From Changchengzhania lutea (GTDB lineage: Bacteria; Bacteroidota; Bacteroidia; Flavobacteriales; Flavobacteriaceae): a stretch of DNA of 64,000 nucleotides. The notes below the pieces were generated by a model. That model made no database searches. It was not told where the DNA came from and saw nothing but the letters and a program-made list of their open reading frames with translations. The stretch is taken from the NCBI RefSeq assembly GCF_006974145.1, contig NZ_CP039456.1:1146001-1210000 (forward strand), read 5' to 3'. The position numbers were made by a program, and so were the translations under genes. Below are positions 44,247-53,700 of the stretch, one piece after another (within the stretch, counting starts at the first letter, position 1; every line of letters begins with the position of its first letter).

Positions 44247-44292
44247 AGTAAAACATCTTTTTTATCACCCGTCACCTGTCACCTATCATTTC

Positions 44293-45414
44293 TCATCTAT
44301 CAATATCAGGTATTACCAAGTCTAATGTTGCCATACTTGCCACGAGATCTCCAATTTTTCCACCAACAGCAATGTGATTTAATAATGATAAGTTTGAAAA
44401 TCCAGGAGAACGGAATTTAAGTCGATATGGGTTTTTTGTTCCCGTACTTATTACATAAACCCCAAGCTCGCCTCTTGCTGTTTCAACACGTTGATAAAAT
44501 TCACCTTTAGGTAATTTAATCACTACTTTAGTTACCACTTTATGATCGCCCTCCGGAATATTATCAATTAATTGTTCAATGATTGACATAGATTCCCACA
44601 TTTCCTGAATTCTAACCTGATAACGCGCTAAACTATCTCCTTCCGTTTTTAAGGCTTCATTAAATGTTACCTTATCATAAGCGCTATAAGGGTGATGCTT
44701 TCTAACATCGCAAGAATACCCAGAACCACGACCAACAGGGCCAGAAGCACCAAACGAAATAGCATCTTCTTTCGATAAAAGACCAACACCTTTCATTCTT
44801 TTTTGAAATATTACGTTGCCTGTTAGTAACGTATCATATTCTGGTAATTTGGTTTTAAAATGAGCGATAAATTCTTTTGTTCTTTTCACAAAATTTGGAT
44901 GAATATCGAACATCAACCCTCCCGGAATATTGTAATTCATGGTTAAACGAGCGCCACAGGTTTCCTCAAAAATATCATTGATCATTTCGCGATCCCTGAA
45001 GCCATAAAAATAGGTTGTAAGCGCGCCAACATCCATTCCCATAACGCCCCACCATAAACAATGGGATGCTATTCGAGTAAGCTCACTTAGGATGGTTCTG
45101 ACCACTTTTACGCGTTCAGGAACTTCGATTTCAAGCGCATTTTCAACCACTAAGCAAACTGCTTCATTATTTATATGTGATGACAAATAATCCATTCTAT
45201 CTGTTAAATGAACGATTTGCTGATAGCTGTCGCGTTCGCACATTTTTTCAATGGAACGATGGATGTATCCTAAATCTGGTTCAACCTTTTTAATGATTTC
45301 GCCATCTATGGTTAACAAAAGACGCAACACACCATGCGTAGCAGGATGTTGTGGTCCCATATTAATGAAATACTCTTCAGATTTAAAATTGGTATTAACT
45401 AAAGTCGCTTCCAT
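44293..45414 (-). CDS. nuoD: NADH-quinone oxidoreductase subunit D
   Basis: 373 residues from the ATG at 45414; a GTG 6 bp upstream directly after the nuoC stop is an alternative. The 49-kDa subunit signatures are present: INMGPQHPATHGVLRLLLTIDGE, IGYIHRSIEKMCE-like block, WGVMGMDVGALTTYFYGFRDRE, and the quinone-site C-terminus ending DIDR. NuoC and NuoD are separate here, unlike in Bacteroides and E. coli. It directly precedes the inserted four-helix-bundle gene. Confidence 0.95.
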   Translation of the reverse strand: MEATLVNTNFKSEEYFINMGPQHPATHGVLRLLLTIDGEIIKKVEPDLGYIHRSIEKMCERDSYQQIVHLTDRMDYLSSHINNEAVCLVVENALEIEVPERVKVVRTILSELTRIASHCLWWGVMGMDVGALTTYFYGFRDREMINDIFEETCGARLTMNYNIPGGLMFDIHPNFVKRTKEFIAHFKTKLPEYDTLLTGNVIFQKRMKGVGLLSKEDAISFGASGPVGRGSGYSCDVRKHHPYSAYDKVTFNEALKTEGDSLARYQVRIQEMWESMSIIEQLIDNIPEGDHKVVTKVVIKLPKGEFYQRVETARGELGVYVISTGTKNPYRLKFRSPGFSNLSLLNHIAVGGKIGDLVASMATLDLVIPDIDR

Positions 45415-45420
45415 AATCAC

Positions 45421-45981
45421 CTATTTAATAACCATGTTAATATCATCTACATAATCCTTTCTTAAAGGAAACCCTTCCCACTCATCTGTTAAGAACAGTC
45501 TTTTTAAGTTTGGATGATTATTGAACTTTATTCCGAAAAAATCAAAAACTTCGCGCTCATGGAATTCGGCAGTTCTCCAGATATCGCATACAGAATCTAA
45601 AGTTGGATTTTCCCTATCTGCCGTTTTTACCTTAACAACAATAACATGTCTATGTGTAGTAGATTCTAAATGATACACAACACCTAATTCTGGCTCCCAA
45701 TCAACACCACTTAAACAGAATAAATAGTCGAAGTTAGTTTTGCTATTACTCTTTAATTGTGACATTAATCGATGTAATAGCTCAGGCTGTACAGTAATAT
45801 TTAAAAATTGAGAACTTTCTTCCGTAAATTCTAAAAGGCTGGGATTAACAGGTTCTTCAGTTTTTGTGCTTTCTTCCAAACCTTCTTCGGTTTCAGAAAT
45901 AGTTGCAACTTCAGAAACGTTTCCAGCTTCAGGATTTGGAAACCAACTACCAATTATATTTTGTAAATCTTCGTTGTTCAT
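45421..45981 (-). CDS. nuoC: NADH-quinone oxidoreductase subunit C
   Basis: 186 residues from the ATG at 45981 (MNNEDLQNII). The frame stays open to 46077, but the extra codons run through a CTCCC hairpin repeat and do not look like protein. A low-complexity acidic insert (about 22-50) precedes the 30-kDa subunit core LFCLSGVDWEPELGVVYHLESTTH and the signature WRTAEFHEREVFDFFGIKFNNHPNLKRLF. It couples the hydrophilic arm to NuoD. Confidence 0.93.
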   Translation of the reverse strand: MNNEDLQNIIGSWFPNPEAGNVSEVATISETEEGLEESTKTEEPVNPSLLEFTEESSQFLNITVQPELLHRLMSQLKSNSKTNFDYLFCLSGVDWEPELGVVYHLESTTHRHVIVVKVKTADRENPTLDSVCDIWRTAEFHEREVFDFFGIKFNNHPNLKRLFLTDEWEGFPLRKDYVDDINMVIK

Positions 45982-46044
45982 TTTATTGACCGTTAGTCTT
46001 TTCTCTTTATTCTTTTGTCTTAATTTTGATAACACCCTCCTTAA

Positions 46045-46062
46045 TCCTCCCTCAAGGGAGGA
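46045..46062. repeat. CTCCC hairpin repeat between nuoB and nuoC
   Basis: TCCTCCCT-CA-AGGGAGGA, a perfect GC-rich hairpin in the nuoB-nuoC gap, of the same type as at 6376-6392. Inside an operon it could modulate downstream expression. Confidence 0.5.
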
Positions 46063-46087
46063 ATCGTAATTCAGCATTCATAATTCA

Positions 46088-46681
46088 TTAAAGTCCTTCA
46101 TCAAATCCGTCAATAGGATTTTTCTTGTGTTTCATATTTTCAGTTCTAATCTTATCCTGAAGCTTCAACATCCCTTGTAATAATGCTTCAGGACGCGGCG
46201 GGCAACCTGGAACATAAACATCTACAGGAATAACATGATCCGCACCTTTTACCACAGAATAGGTGTTATAAAAAAATGGGCCACCAGAAATAGCACAAGC
46301 TCCCATAGCAATTACATATTTTGGCTCTGCCATTTGATCGTACAAACGACGTAAAACAGGAGCCATTTTATTCACAATTGTTCCCGCAATAATTATTAAA
46401 TCTGCCTGCCTTGGGGAAGGCCGTGCGACTTCAAAACCAAATCGAGAATAATCGTGTCTAGCAGCTCCTGTTTGCATCATTTCAATGGCACAGCAACTAG
46501 TGCCAAAATAAAGCGACCATAGTGAATTTGATCGCCCCCAATTGATTATTTTATCTAATGAAGTCACAATGACGTTAGCGCCATTTCCAGCAGGAATCAC
46601 CTTTCCTGGGAAATTTTTTGGAATTTCTTGATTTCTATATTCTGCCTGTGATAAATATCTTTCTTTGTCGTCTACTCCCAT
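46088..46681 (-). CDS. nuoB: NADH-quinone oxidoreductase subunit B
   Basis: 197 residues from the ATG at 46681, 10 bp inside nuoA and preceded by an AAAGGAG-like ribosome site; an ATG 21 bp upstream is possible. The four ligands of terminal cluster N2 are visible: the adjacent pair in [10 protein letters not shown], one in GACAISGG, and one in [10 protein letters not shown]. It delivers electrons to quinone. Confidence 0.95.
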   Translation of the reverse strand: MGVDDKERYLSQAEYRNQEIPKNFPGKVIPAGNGANVIVTSLDKIINWGRSNSLWSLYFGTSCCAIEMMQTGAARHDYSRFGFEVARPSPRQADLIIIAGTIVNKMAPVLRRLYDQMAEPKYVIAMGACAISGGPFFYNTYSVVKGADHVIPVDVYVPGCPPRPEALLQGMLKLQDKIRTENMKHKKNPIDGFDEGL

Positions 46682-47022
46682 TTTAATGCTCCTTTCTTCC
46701 ATGCGTATAATAACCCTAATCCTAATATAAAGAGAAATATAAATATTTCTATTATAGCCACAAATCCAACATCCTTAAACACAACTGCCCAAGGAATTAA
46801 AAATGCGACTTCAACATCAAAAATCAAGAATAGAATGGCGAATAGATAATACCCTACCTTAAACTGAACCCAAGTTGGGCCAATAGTGACCATACCACTT
46901 TCATAAGGCTCTCTTTTTTGGGGATTATCTGATTTATGCGATATTAAATTTGATAAAAAGTTTGCGCCAGCAACTAAAACGATACCTGCCAATAAAAATA
47001 CAATGATGGCTTCTGAACCCAT
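46672..47022 (-). CDS. nuoA: NADH-quinone oxidoreductase subunit A
   Basis: 116 residues, three membrane helices, with [16 protein letters not shown] and [22 protein letters not shown] blocks. It is the first complex I gene, only 17 bp after korB, so the complex I genes belong to the same transcript as the oxoacid:ferredoxin oxidoreductase. Confidence 0.94.
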   Translation of the reverse strand: MGSEAIIVFLLAGIVLVAGANFLSNLISHKSDNPQKREPYESGMVTIGPTWVQFKVGYYLFAILFLIFDVEVAFLIPWAVVFKDVGFVAIIEIFIFLFILGLGLLYAWKKGALKWE

Positions 47023-47039
47023 TTATATCTGTTTTTAAA

Positions 47040-48050
47040 TTAAAACACCTGATAAATATCTCCGGAGAAAAACAAATCGTCTGTTTTATGAAATTTCGAA
47101 TTCCTTTTCACTTCTGCCGTTACTGCATCTTCTCTTTCTTCAAGGGTGACATCATCATAACTTCTTATAACTCCAGTAACCATAGGATACTCTAACCGAA
47201 CAAGCATTTGATGTAAAGTTGGGTCTTGTTCTTTAGCATTATGAACCAAAATATCTTCTTGTGTTATACCCTTTTCGCCAATGGTTACCACTTCTAGCTT
47301 TAACCCATTTAAGACTAAACCTTTATCTCTGTCTTTTCCAAAAATCATTGGTTTACCATGTTCAACATACAATTGTTTATCCTCTCTTACCTTTTTATCT
47401 GTAAATTGAGTAAAACAGCCATCATTAAAAATGACGCAGTTTTGCAAAACCTCAATTAAAGAGGTCCCTTTAAATTTTTGGCCCTCTATAAACAATTCGG
47501 TCATTTCTTTTGGCGTATTACCTCCAATTCTTGCAAAGAAACGCGCTTGAGCACCTATGGCTAATTCTCCTGGCGAAAAAGGAGGTTGTGTATTACCGTA
47601 AGGTGAGGATTTTGTTTTTTGACCCACCAAAGATGTTGGTGAAAACTGCCCTTTTGTTAAACCATAAATTTCATTATTGAAAAGAATAATATTTAAATCA
47701 ATATTTCTTCGTAAAACATGAATAAAATGATTCCCACCAATAGCCATTGAATCTCCGTCTCCTGTAATCACCCAAACACTAAGTTTAGGGTTGGCTAATT
47801 TAACACCTGTAGCTATTGCCGGTGCGCGACCGTGAATACCATGCATTCCATAAGAATCCATATAATAAGGAAAACGAGAGGAACAACCAATACCAGAAAT
47901 AAAAACGACATCTTCTTTATTAATGCCCATTTCTGGAAGTGCTTTTTGCATAGCGCGTAAAATAACATAGTCATCACAACCTGGGCACCATCTTACTTCT
48001 TGATCGCTCGCAAAATCTTTAAAAGTGTATTTTTTTGTTATTGTTTCCAT
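47040..48050 (-). CDS. korB: 2-oxoacid:ferredoxin oxidoreductase subunit beta
   Basis: 336 residues. It has the thiamine-diphosphate binding motif GDGDSMAIGGNHFIHVLRRN and the cluster ligands WCPGCDDY and IGCSSRF of the KorB/OorB family. With KorA it converts a 2-oxoacid, probably 2-oxoglutarate, to acyl-CoA while reducing ferredoxin. It starts 2 bp after korA. NuoA follows after 17 bp. Confidence 0.93.
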   Translation of the reverse strand: METITKKYTFKDFASDQEVRWCPGCDDYVILRAMQKALPEMGINKEDVVFISGIGCSSRFPYYMDSYGMHGIHGRAPAIATGVKLANPKLSVWVITGDGDSMAIGGNHFIHVLRRNIDLNIILFNNEIYGLTKGQFSPTSLVGQKTKSSPYGNTQPPFSPGELAIGAQARFFARIGGNTPKEMTELFIEGQKFKGTSLIEVLQNCVIFNDGCFTQFTDKKVREDKQLYVEHGKPMIFGKDRDKGLVLNGLKLEVVTIGEKGITQEDILVHNAKEQDPTLHQMLVRLEYPMVTGVIRSYDDVTLEEREDAVTAEVKRNSKFHKTDDLFFSGDIYQVF

Positions 48051-48052
48051 GA

Positions 48053-49909
48053 TTATTTTACTAATTGTTTGAATTTTTCTGTCAACTCACTATTTCCGAA
48101 AGGCAGTCCTTGTATTTTATTAAATTGCAATAATTCTAACTTATTGAAATTGATTTTTAGAATTTTTGCGAACTGACCATTATTTAATTCACAAACAAGA
48201 ATTTTTTTGAATTTACTAAAAACCTCTAATGTGTTTTTGGGTAAGGGATTTATATAATTAAAGTGAGTAAAGCCTATATTAGTAAACCCTTCCTCGTTTA
48301 CTTGTTTTACAGCTGAATGCAATGAACCGTAAGTACCTCCCCAACCAACAACTAATAAATCACCTTCTTCTGCAAACTCAGTGCTTATTTCGGGAATATA
48401 ATCTTGCACACGCTTGATTTTTTCAGCCCTAATTTTGGTCATGAATTCATGGTTTTCAGGAACATAAGATACATTCCCTGTAACCTTATCTTTTTCTAAT
48501 CCCCCAATTCTATGTTCCAACTTGGGAGTTCCTGGAATAGCCCAATTACGAGCAAGCGTTTCTTCATTTCTATTATATGGATGCCAATTATCATAATACT
48601 TAGAAACTATATTGTTCTTTATTTCTGGCATGTCATTAACAGACTGGATTTTCCATGGAGAAGACCCATTTGCTATATAACCGTCTGTTAGCAATATTAC
48701 AGGCGTCATATGCTCTAAAGCCAATTTAGCGGCCTGATAAGCAAAATTAAAGCAGTTAGATGGTGTACTGGCGGCAATAACAATTACAGGACTTTCCCCA
48801 TTTCTACCATACATAGCTTGTAGTAAGTCTGATTGTTCGGTTTTTGTAGGTAATCCGGTAGATGGCCCTCCACGTTGCACATTAACAACAACTAAAGGCA
48901 ATTCTACCATCATTGCCAAACCTAAAGCCTCACCTTTTAAAGCCAAACCAGGACCAGATGTTGTAGTTATTGCTAAATCCCCAGCAAAAGCAGCTCCAAT
49001 AGCAGATGTAATACCTGCAATTTCATCTTCAGCTTGAAACGCTTTCACGCCAAAATGTTTGTGTTTTACCAACTCATGTAATATATCGGTTGCTGGCGTG
49101 ATGGGATATGAGCCTAAAAACAACTCTAAACCAGATTTTTCGGCAGCTGCCAGAAAACCCCAGGCAGTTGCAGTGTTACCCATTATAATCCTATAGGTCC
49201 CAGCAGGCATTTTTGCCGGTGCAATAGTGTATGAATTTGGTATTAACTCTAAAGTTTCTGCAAAATAAAAACCTGCATTTAAAACCTTCGTATTAGCTTC
49301 TATAATTTCGGGTCTGGATGTAAACTTTTTGTTAAAAAAATCTATGGTATGATCTGTAGAACGGTCATACATCCAATACACCATACCTAAAGCAAACATG
49401 TTCTTAGTTCTGGTGATACTTTTATTATCTAATCCCGCTACATTTTTTAAGGCCTCTTTGGTTAATGAGGTCATCGCCACTTCAATAACACGGTAATTTT
49501 CAAGGCTATTATCTTCTAAAGGATTAGACTCGTATTGCGCTTTTTCTAAATTCTTTTTTGTAAAAGCATCTGTATCTACTATAATGGTATGCCCAGGCTT
49601 TACAGCATGTAAATTTGTTTTTAAACCCGCAGGATTCATAGCCACCAACAAATCTACCTCATCACCAGGAGTACTGATTTCAACACTCCCAATATGTACT
49701 TGAAAACCCGAAACACCATACAAACTACCTTGCGGCGCTCTTATTTCTGAAGGATAATTGGGAAACGTTGCAATATCATTTCCAAACATTGCCGAGGTAC
49801 CTGAAAACTGGGTACCTGTTAATTGCATGCCGTCTCCCGAATCGCCTACAAATCTAATAATTACAGCTTCAAGTATTTCGTGCTGTTTATTTGATTGTGT
49901 TGTAACCAT
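48053..49909 (-). CDS. korA: 2-oxoacid:ferredoxin oxidoreductase subunit alpha (gamma-alpha fusion)
   Basis: 618 residues. Residues about 12-190 are the gamma domain (RFVGDSGDGMQLTG, FPNYPSEIRAPQGS), the rest the alpha domain (FLGSYPITPATDILHELVKH, QAEDEIAGITSAIGAAFAG, TSGPGLALKGEALGLA, QRGGPSTGLPTKTEQSDL). This fused form is common in Bacteroidetes and aerobic bacteria. No built-in ferredoxin domain, so a separate ferredoxin is needed; one is encoded divergently. It heads the korAB-nuo operon. Confidence 0.94.
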   Translation of the reverse strand: MVTTQSNKQHEILEAVIIRFVGDSGDGMQLTGTQFSGTSAMFGNDIATFPNYPSEIRAPQGSLYGVSGFQVHIGSVEISTPGDEVDLLVAMNPAGLKTNLHAVKPGHTIIVDTDAFTKKNLEKAQYESNPLEDNSLENYRVIEVAMTSLTKEALKNVAGLDNKSITRTKNMFALGMVYWMYDRSTDHTIDFFNKKFTSRPEIIEANTKVLNAGFYFAETLELIPNSYTIAPAKMPAGTYRIIMGNTATAWGFLAAAEKSGLELFLGSYPITPATDILHELVKHKHFGVKAFQAEDEIAGITSAIGAAFAGDLAITTTSGPGLALKGEALGLAMMVELPLVVVNVQRGGPSTGLPTKTEQSDLLQAMYGRNGESPVIVIAASTPSNCFNFAYQAAKLALEHMTPVILLTDGYIANGSSPWKIQSVNDMPEIKNNIVSKYYDNWHPYNRNEETLARNWAIPGTPKLEHRIGGLEKDKVTGNVSYVPENHEFMTKIRAEKIKRVQDYIPEISTEFAEEGDLLVVGWGGTYGSLHSAVKQVNEEGFTNIGFTHFNYINPLPKNTLEVFSKFKKILVCELNNGQFAKILKINFNKLELLQFNKIQGLPFGNSELTEKFKQLVK

Positions 49910-49955
49910 GGCATGTTGATTTAAAAAATTAGTTAAAAGCGTGTTTTATAATCAT

Positions 49956-50029
49956 CAAATATAATTTCACTTTTTTAGTTTAAATATGATTTTTGTCACA
50001 TTTAAACTGTGAAATCTAATTTATATTTA
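49956..50029. promoter_or_regulatory. Shared bidirectional FNR-like operator between korA and the ferredoxin gene
   Basis: One box, ATGATTTTTGTCAC at 49986-49999, serves two divergent promoters. On the plus strand TATATTTA (50022-50029) and on the minus strand TATATTTG (read from 49963 to 49956) each begin exactly 29.5 bp from the box centre. One bound dimer could activate both units. Confidence 0.75.
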
Positions 50030-50059
50030 CCAATATTTATTTTCTTAAAACATTATATT

Positions 50060-50410
50060 ATGGCGATTATAATAACAGATGAATGTATTAATTGTGATGC
50101 CTGTGTTGCAGAATGTCCAAATAATGCTATCTACGAGCCCGATCAAGAATGGGCCTATTCTGATGAAACAGCATTAAGCGGCATGGTAACACTTCCTAAT
50201 GGAGAAGAAGTAGATGCCGATGCCCAAAACACGCCTGTTTCAGATGAATTCTATTTTATTGTGACTGATAAATGTACAGAATGCAAAGGATTTCATGATG
50301 AACCCCAATGCGCTTCTGTATGTCCTGTAGATTGTTGCATACCTGATGAGAACCATGTTGAAACCGAAGATATGCTTTTAGAAAAGAAAGCTTGGTTACA
50401 TGGAGAATAA
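50060..50410 (+). CDS. fdx: 2x[4Fe-4S] ferredoxin (Alvin type)
   Basis: 116 residues from the ATG at 50060; a frame open from 50009 begins upstream of and runs through the -7 box at 50022, so it cannot be the true start. Cluster motifs CINCDACVAECP and CTECKGFHDEPQCASVCP, with the wide spacing and extra C-terminal helix of Alvin-type low-potential ferredoxins. It is the likely electron carrier between the oxoacid:ferredoxin oxidoreductases and complex I. A strong terminator follows. Confidence 0.92.
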   Translation: MAIIITDECINCDACVAECPNNAIYEPDQEWAYSDETALSGMVTLPNGEEVDADAQNTPVSDEFYFIVTDKCTECKGFHDEPQCASVCPVDCCIPDENHVETEDMLLEKKAWLHGE

Positions 50411-50451
50411 AGCACTGTTTTTTTTTGAATCAGTAATTTAATTTAAAATCG

Positions 50452-50491
50452 AAAAATCATTCTTATATAATAATAAGAATGATTTTTTTTT
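50452..50491 (+). terminator. Terminator of the ferredoxin gene
   Basis: Perfect 15-bp arms (AAAAATCATTCTTAT and its complement) around a 6-base loop, followed by a T run. Confidence 0.85.
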
Positions 50492-50687
50492 GTAAGTACA
50501 TGACAAAAAAATGACCCACACATTTTAAGTCGCTAATTATCAATAGTTTTATGATTTTGGATGTTTCAGTAAGATTACTATCATTTAATGAACGCTAAAC
50601 TAATTTTTGTCATGTTCTGAACTAATTTTTATTCATTATAAAGGCTTTTTTTTACTTCATTATCTCCTTATTTATTAATATCATTTC

Positions 50688-50731
50688 CTGACATAAATCA
50701 TATAATTTAAGACAGAGACTCTTTAATTTTA
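50688..50731 (+). promoter_or_regulatory. FNR-like box and -7 element for the PFOR gene
   Basis: CTGACATAAATCAT at 50688-50701, centred 29.5 bp before TAATTTTA at 50724-50731. The same geometry is found at the other six promoters of the set. Confidence 0.7.
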
Positions 50732-50770
50732 CTTCACTTATATAAATATACTATTTAAAATATATGCATT

Positions 50771-53700
50771 ATGGAAAATCAATTCCAAAAGTTAATCTGC
50801 GACGCAAATGAAGCTGTTGCAAAAATAGCTCATAAAACAAATGAGGTGTGTGCCATTTACCCAATAACACCTGCATCTCCTATGGGCGAACACGTCGATG
50901 TGTACAGCTCGAAAGGTCAGAAAAACATTTGGGACAATATCCCTAGAATTGTAGAAATGCAGAGCGAAGGTGGCGCTGCAGGAGCCGTCCATGGGGCTTT
51001 ACAAGCTGGTGCACTAACTACAACTTTTACAGCTTCTCAAGGATTACTTCTTATGATTCCTAATATGTATAAAATGGCAGGTGAATTATTACCTTCCGTA
51101 ATACACGTAGCCGCAAGAACGATAGCCACGCATGCGCTTTCAATTTTTGGCGACCATTCAGATGTTATGGCTACTAGACAAACAGGATTCTCCATGCTAT
51201 TTGGGGGATCAGTTCAAGAGGCTCACGATTTTGCTCTTATTTCACAAGTAGCAACATTAAAATCCAGAGTGCCTTTCCTAAATATTTTTGATGGCTTTAG
51301 AACCTCTCACGAGATTTCTAAAATAGATGGTATCCCTGATGATGTTATTATTGATATGATGCCAGAAGACGCTATTATGGATCACAAAAAACGCTCGCTT
51401 GATCCAGATCATCCTGTCATTAGAGGGACTTCTCAAAACCCGGATGTATTCTTCCAAGCCAGAGAGGCCGCCAATACGTTTTATGAAAAAGTTCCTGGTA
51501 TTGTTGAAGACACAATGAATGAATTCTACAAGCATACGGGACGTAGATATAGTTTGTTCTATTATGAAGGTCACCCCAAAGCAGAACGTGTTATTATACT
51601 CATGGGCTCTGGCGAAGGTGCGGCACGGGAAACCGTGGAAGCCATGGTGAAAAATGGCGAAAAAGTAGGGGTACTATTTGTTCGCTTGTTTAGACCATTT
51701 TCAATAAAGCACTTTGTTAATGAGTTGCCTGAAACCGTTAAAAAAATAGCAGTTCTTGACAGAACCAAAGAACCAGGAAGTATTGGCGAACCCTTATACC
51801 AAGATGTTATTACGGCATTAAATGAAAGTGATAGGGAAATGCCTGTTGTAGTTGGAGGCCGTTACGGTTTATCCTCAAAAGAATTTACGCCTCAAATGGT
51901 TAAAGGTGTTTATGACGAATTACTGGACAATAAACCCAAAAACCACTTTACGGTTGGTATTAACGACGATGTCACTTTTACAAGTTTACCAATTGATGAA
52001 TCTTTTACAATAGAACGCCATACCATTAACTGTATGTTTTATGGTTTAGGATCTGATGGTACTGTTGGAGCTAATAAAAACTCCATTAAAATTATTGGTG
52101 ATACCACAGATAATTTTGTACAAGGGTACTTTGTTTACGACTCTAAAAAAGCCGGTGCACAAACCATTTCCCACTTGCGTTTTGGTCCAAAACCAATTTA
52201 TTCTTCATACTTAATTGATAAAGCAGATTTCATTGCCAGCCATCAATTCAATTTTATTGAAAAATATAATATGGTTGCCGATTTAAAACACGGGGGCACA
52301 TTCTTATTGAATTCACCATATTCCAAAGACGACATTTGGGATTATTTACCAAAGCGAATTCAAAAGGAAATTATCGAAAAAGAAGCCAATTTCTATGTAA
52401 TTGATGCTACAAAAGTAGCTGAAGCATCCAATCTTGGCAAACGCACAAACACGGTATTACAAACGTGTTTCTTTGCTATTTCAGGTATTTTACCAAAAGA
52501 TGAAGCCATTCAAAGAATTAAAGATGCCATTGTAAAATCTTACTCTCATAAAGGAGAGGGGATAGTTAAAATGAATTTTACTGCGGTTGATAATTCGCTC
52601 GCCAATCTTCAAAAAGTAGATTATCCTAAAGAAATTACCAGCGAAATACATTTACAAACCGCGATGCACAATGCTCCAGATGGATTTGTTACCGAAGTGT
52701 TGGAAAAAATATTAGGCGGATTTGGAGATGAGCTTCCTGTAAGCGCATTCCCCGTAGATGGCACTTTCCCAACAGGAACTACACAATACGAAAAAAGTGG
52801 TATTGCAGACAAAGTACCTGTTTGGGACGATATTAATTTATGCACACAGTGTAATAAGTGCGTTGCTATTTGTCCGCACGCAGCCATTAGAGCAAAAGTT
52901 GTTAGTAATGACGAATTAGCAAATAAACCTGATTCCTTACAAGCAGTTGCTGCAAAAGGCAGACCTTTTAATAAAGTGGAAGAGTCTTATGTACTTCAAG
53001 TATCTCCTCAAGACTGTACGGGTTGCGACCTTTGTGTTGCTGTTTGTCCGGCTGTAAGCAAAGAAGATCCAGACTTTAAATCGATCAACATGCATAAAAA
53101 GCTTGAAGTGGAAGCTGTAGAAGATGTAAATTGGGATTACTTTATAGATTTACCTGATTATAATAGAACGGAGTTGCAAATAACAAACGTAAAAGGATCC
53201 CAATTCCTAGAGCCTTTATTCGAATTCTCTGGAGCCTGTTCCGGTTGCGGCGAAACACCATATATTAAATTATTGACACAGCTTTATGGAGATAGTATAT
53301 TAATTGCAAATGCGACAGGATGTTCTTCAATTTATGGCGGTAATTTACCAACAACACCATATAAAACCAATCAATTTGGTAGAGGTCCTGCTTGGGCTAA
53401 TTCTTTATTTGAAGATAATGCTGAATTTGGTTTAGGGATGAAATTAGCTTTAAGCAAGAAACAGGAAATTTCCGTAAACTTACTTAAATCTATTGAAAAG
53501 GAAGTTGGAAAAGACTTAGTTGATGCTATATTAAATAATCCTGAAAAAACCGAAGCTGAAAAGGAAGAGAATTTTAAAAATTTAGACAAATTAAAAATCA
53601 AACTAGCCCGTATCGACAATGAAAATGCTAAAAAATTGTCTCACCTAACTGAATATTTACGTAAAAAATCAGTATGGATTTTAGGTGGCGATGGTTGGGC

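Larger units (their letters stand above)
50411..50770. other. Gene-free region between ferredoxin and PFOR
   Basis: It holds the ferredoxin terminator, a 12-bp inverted pair ACATGACAAAAA (50498-50509) / TTTTTGTCATGT (50604-50615) of unknown role, a duplicated AACTAATTTTT, and the FNR-like promoter of the PFOR gene. Confidence 0.5.

Noticed and set aside
45982-46077. Longer N-terminus for NuoC
   Set aside because: The added codons run through a CTCCC hairpin repeat and have no similarity to NuoC; the ATG at 45981 fits better.
50009-50059. Longer N-terminus for the 4Fe-4S ferredoxin
   Set aside because: It would start upstream of the predicted -7 box and transcription start; the ATG at 50060 begins directly before the first cluster motif.
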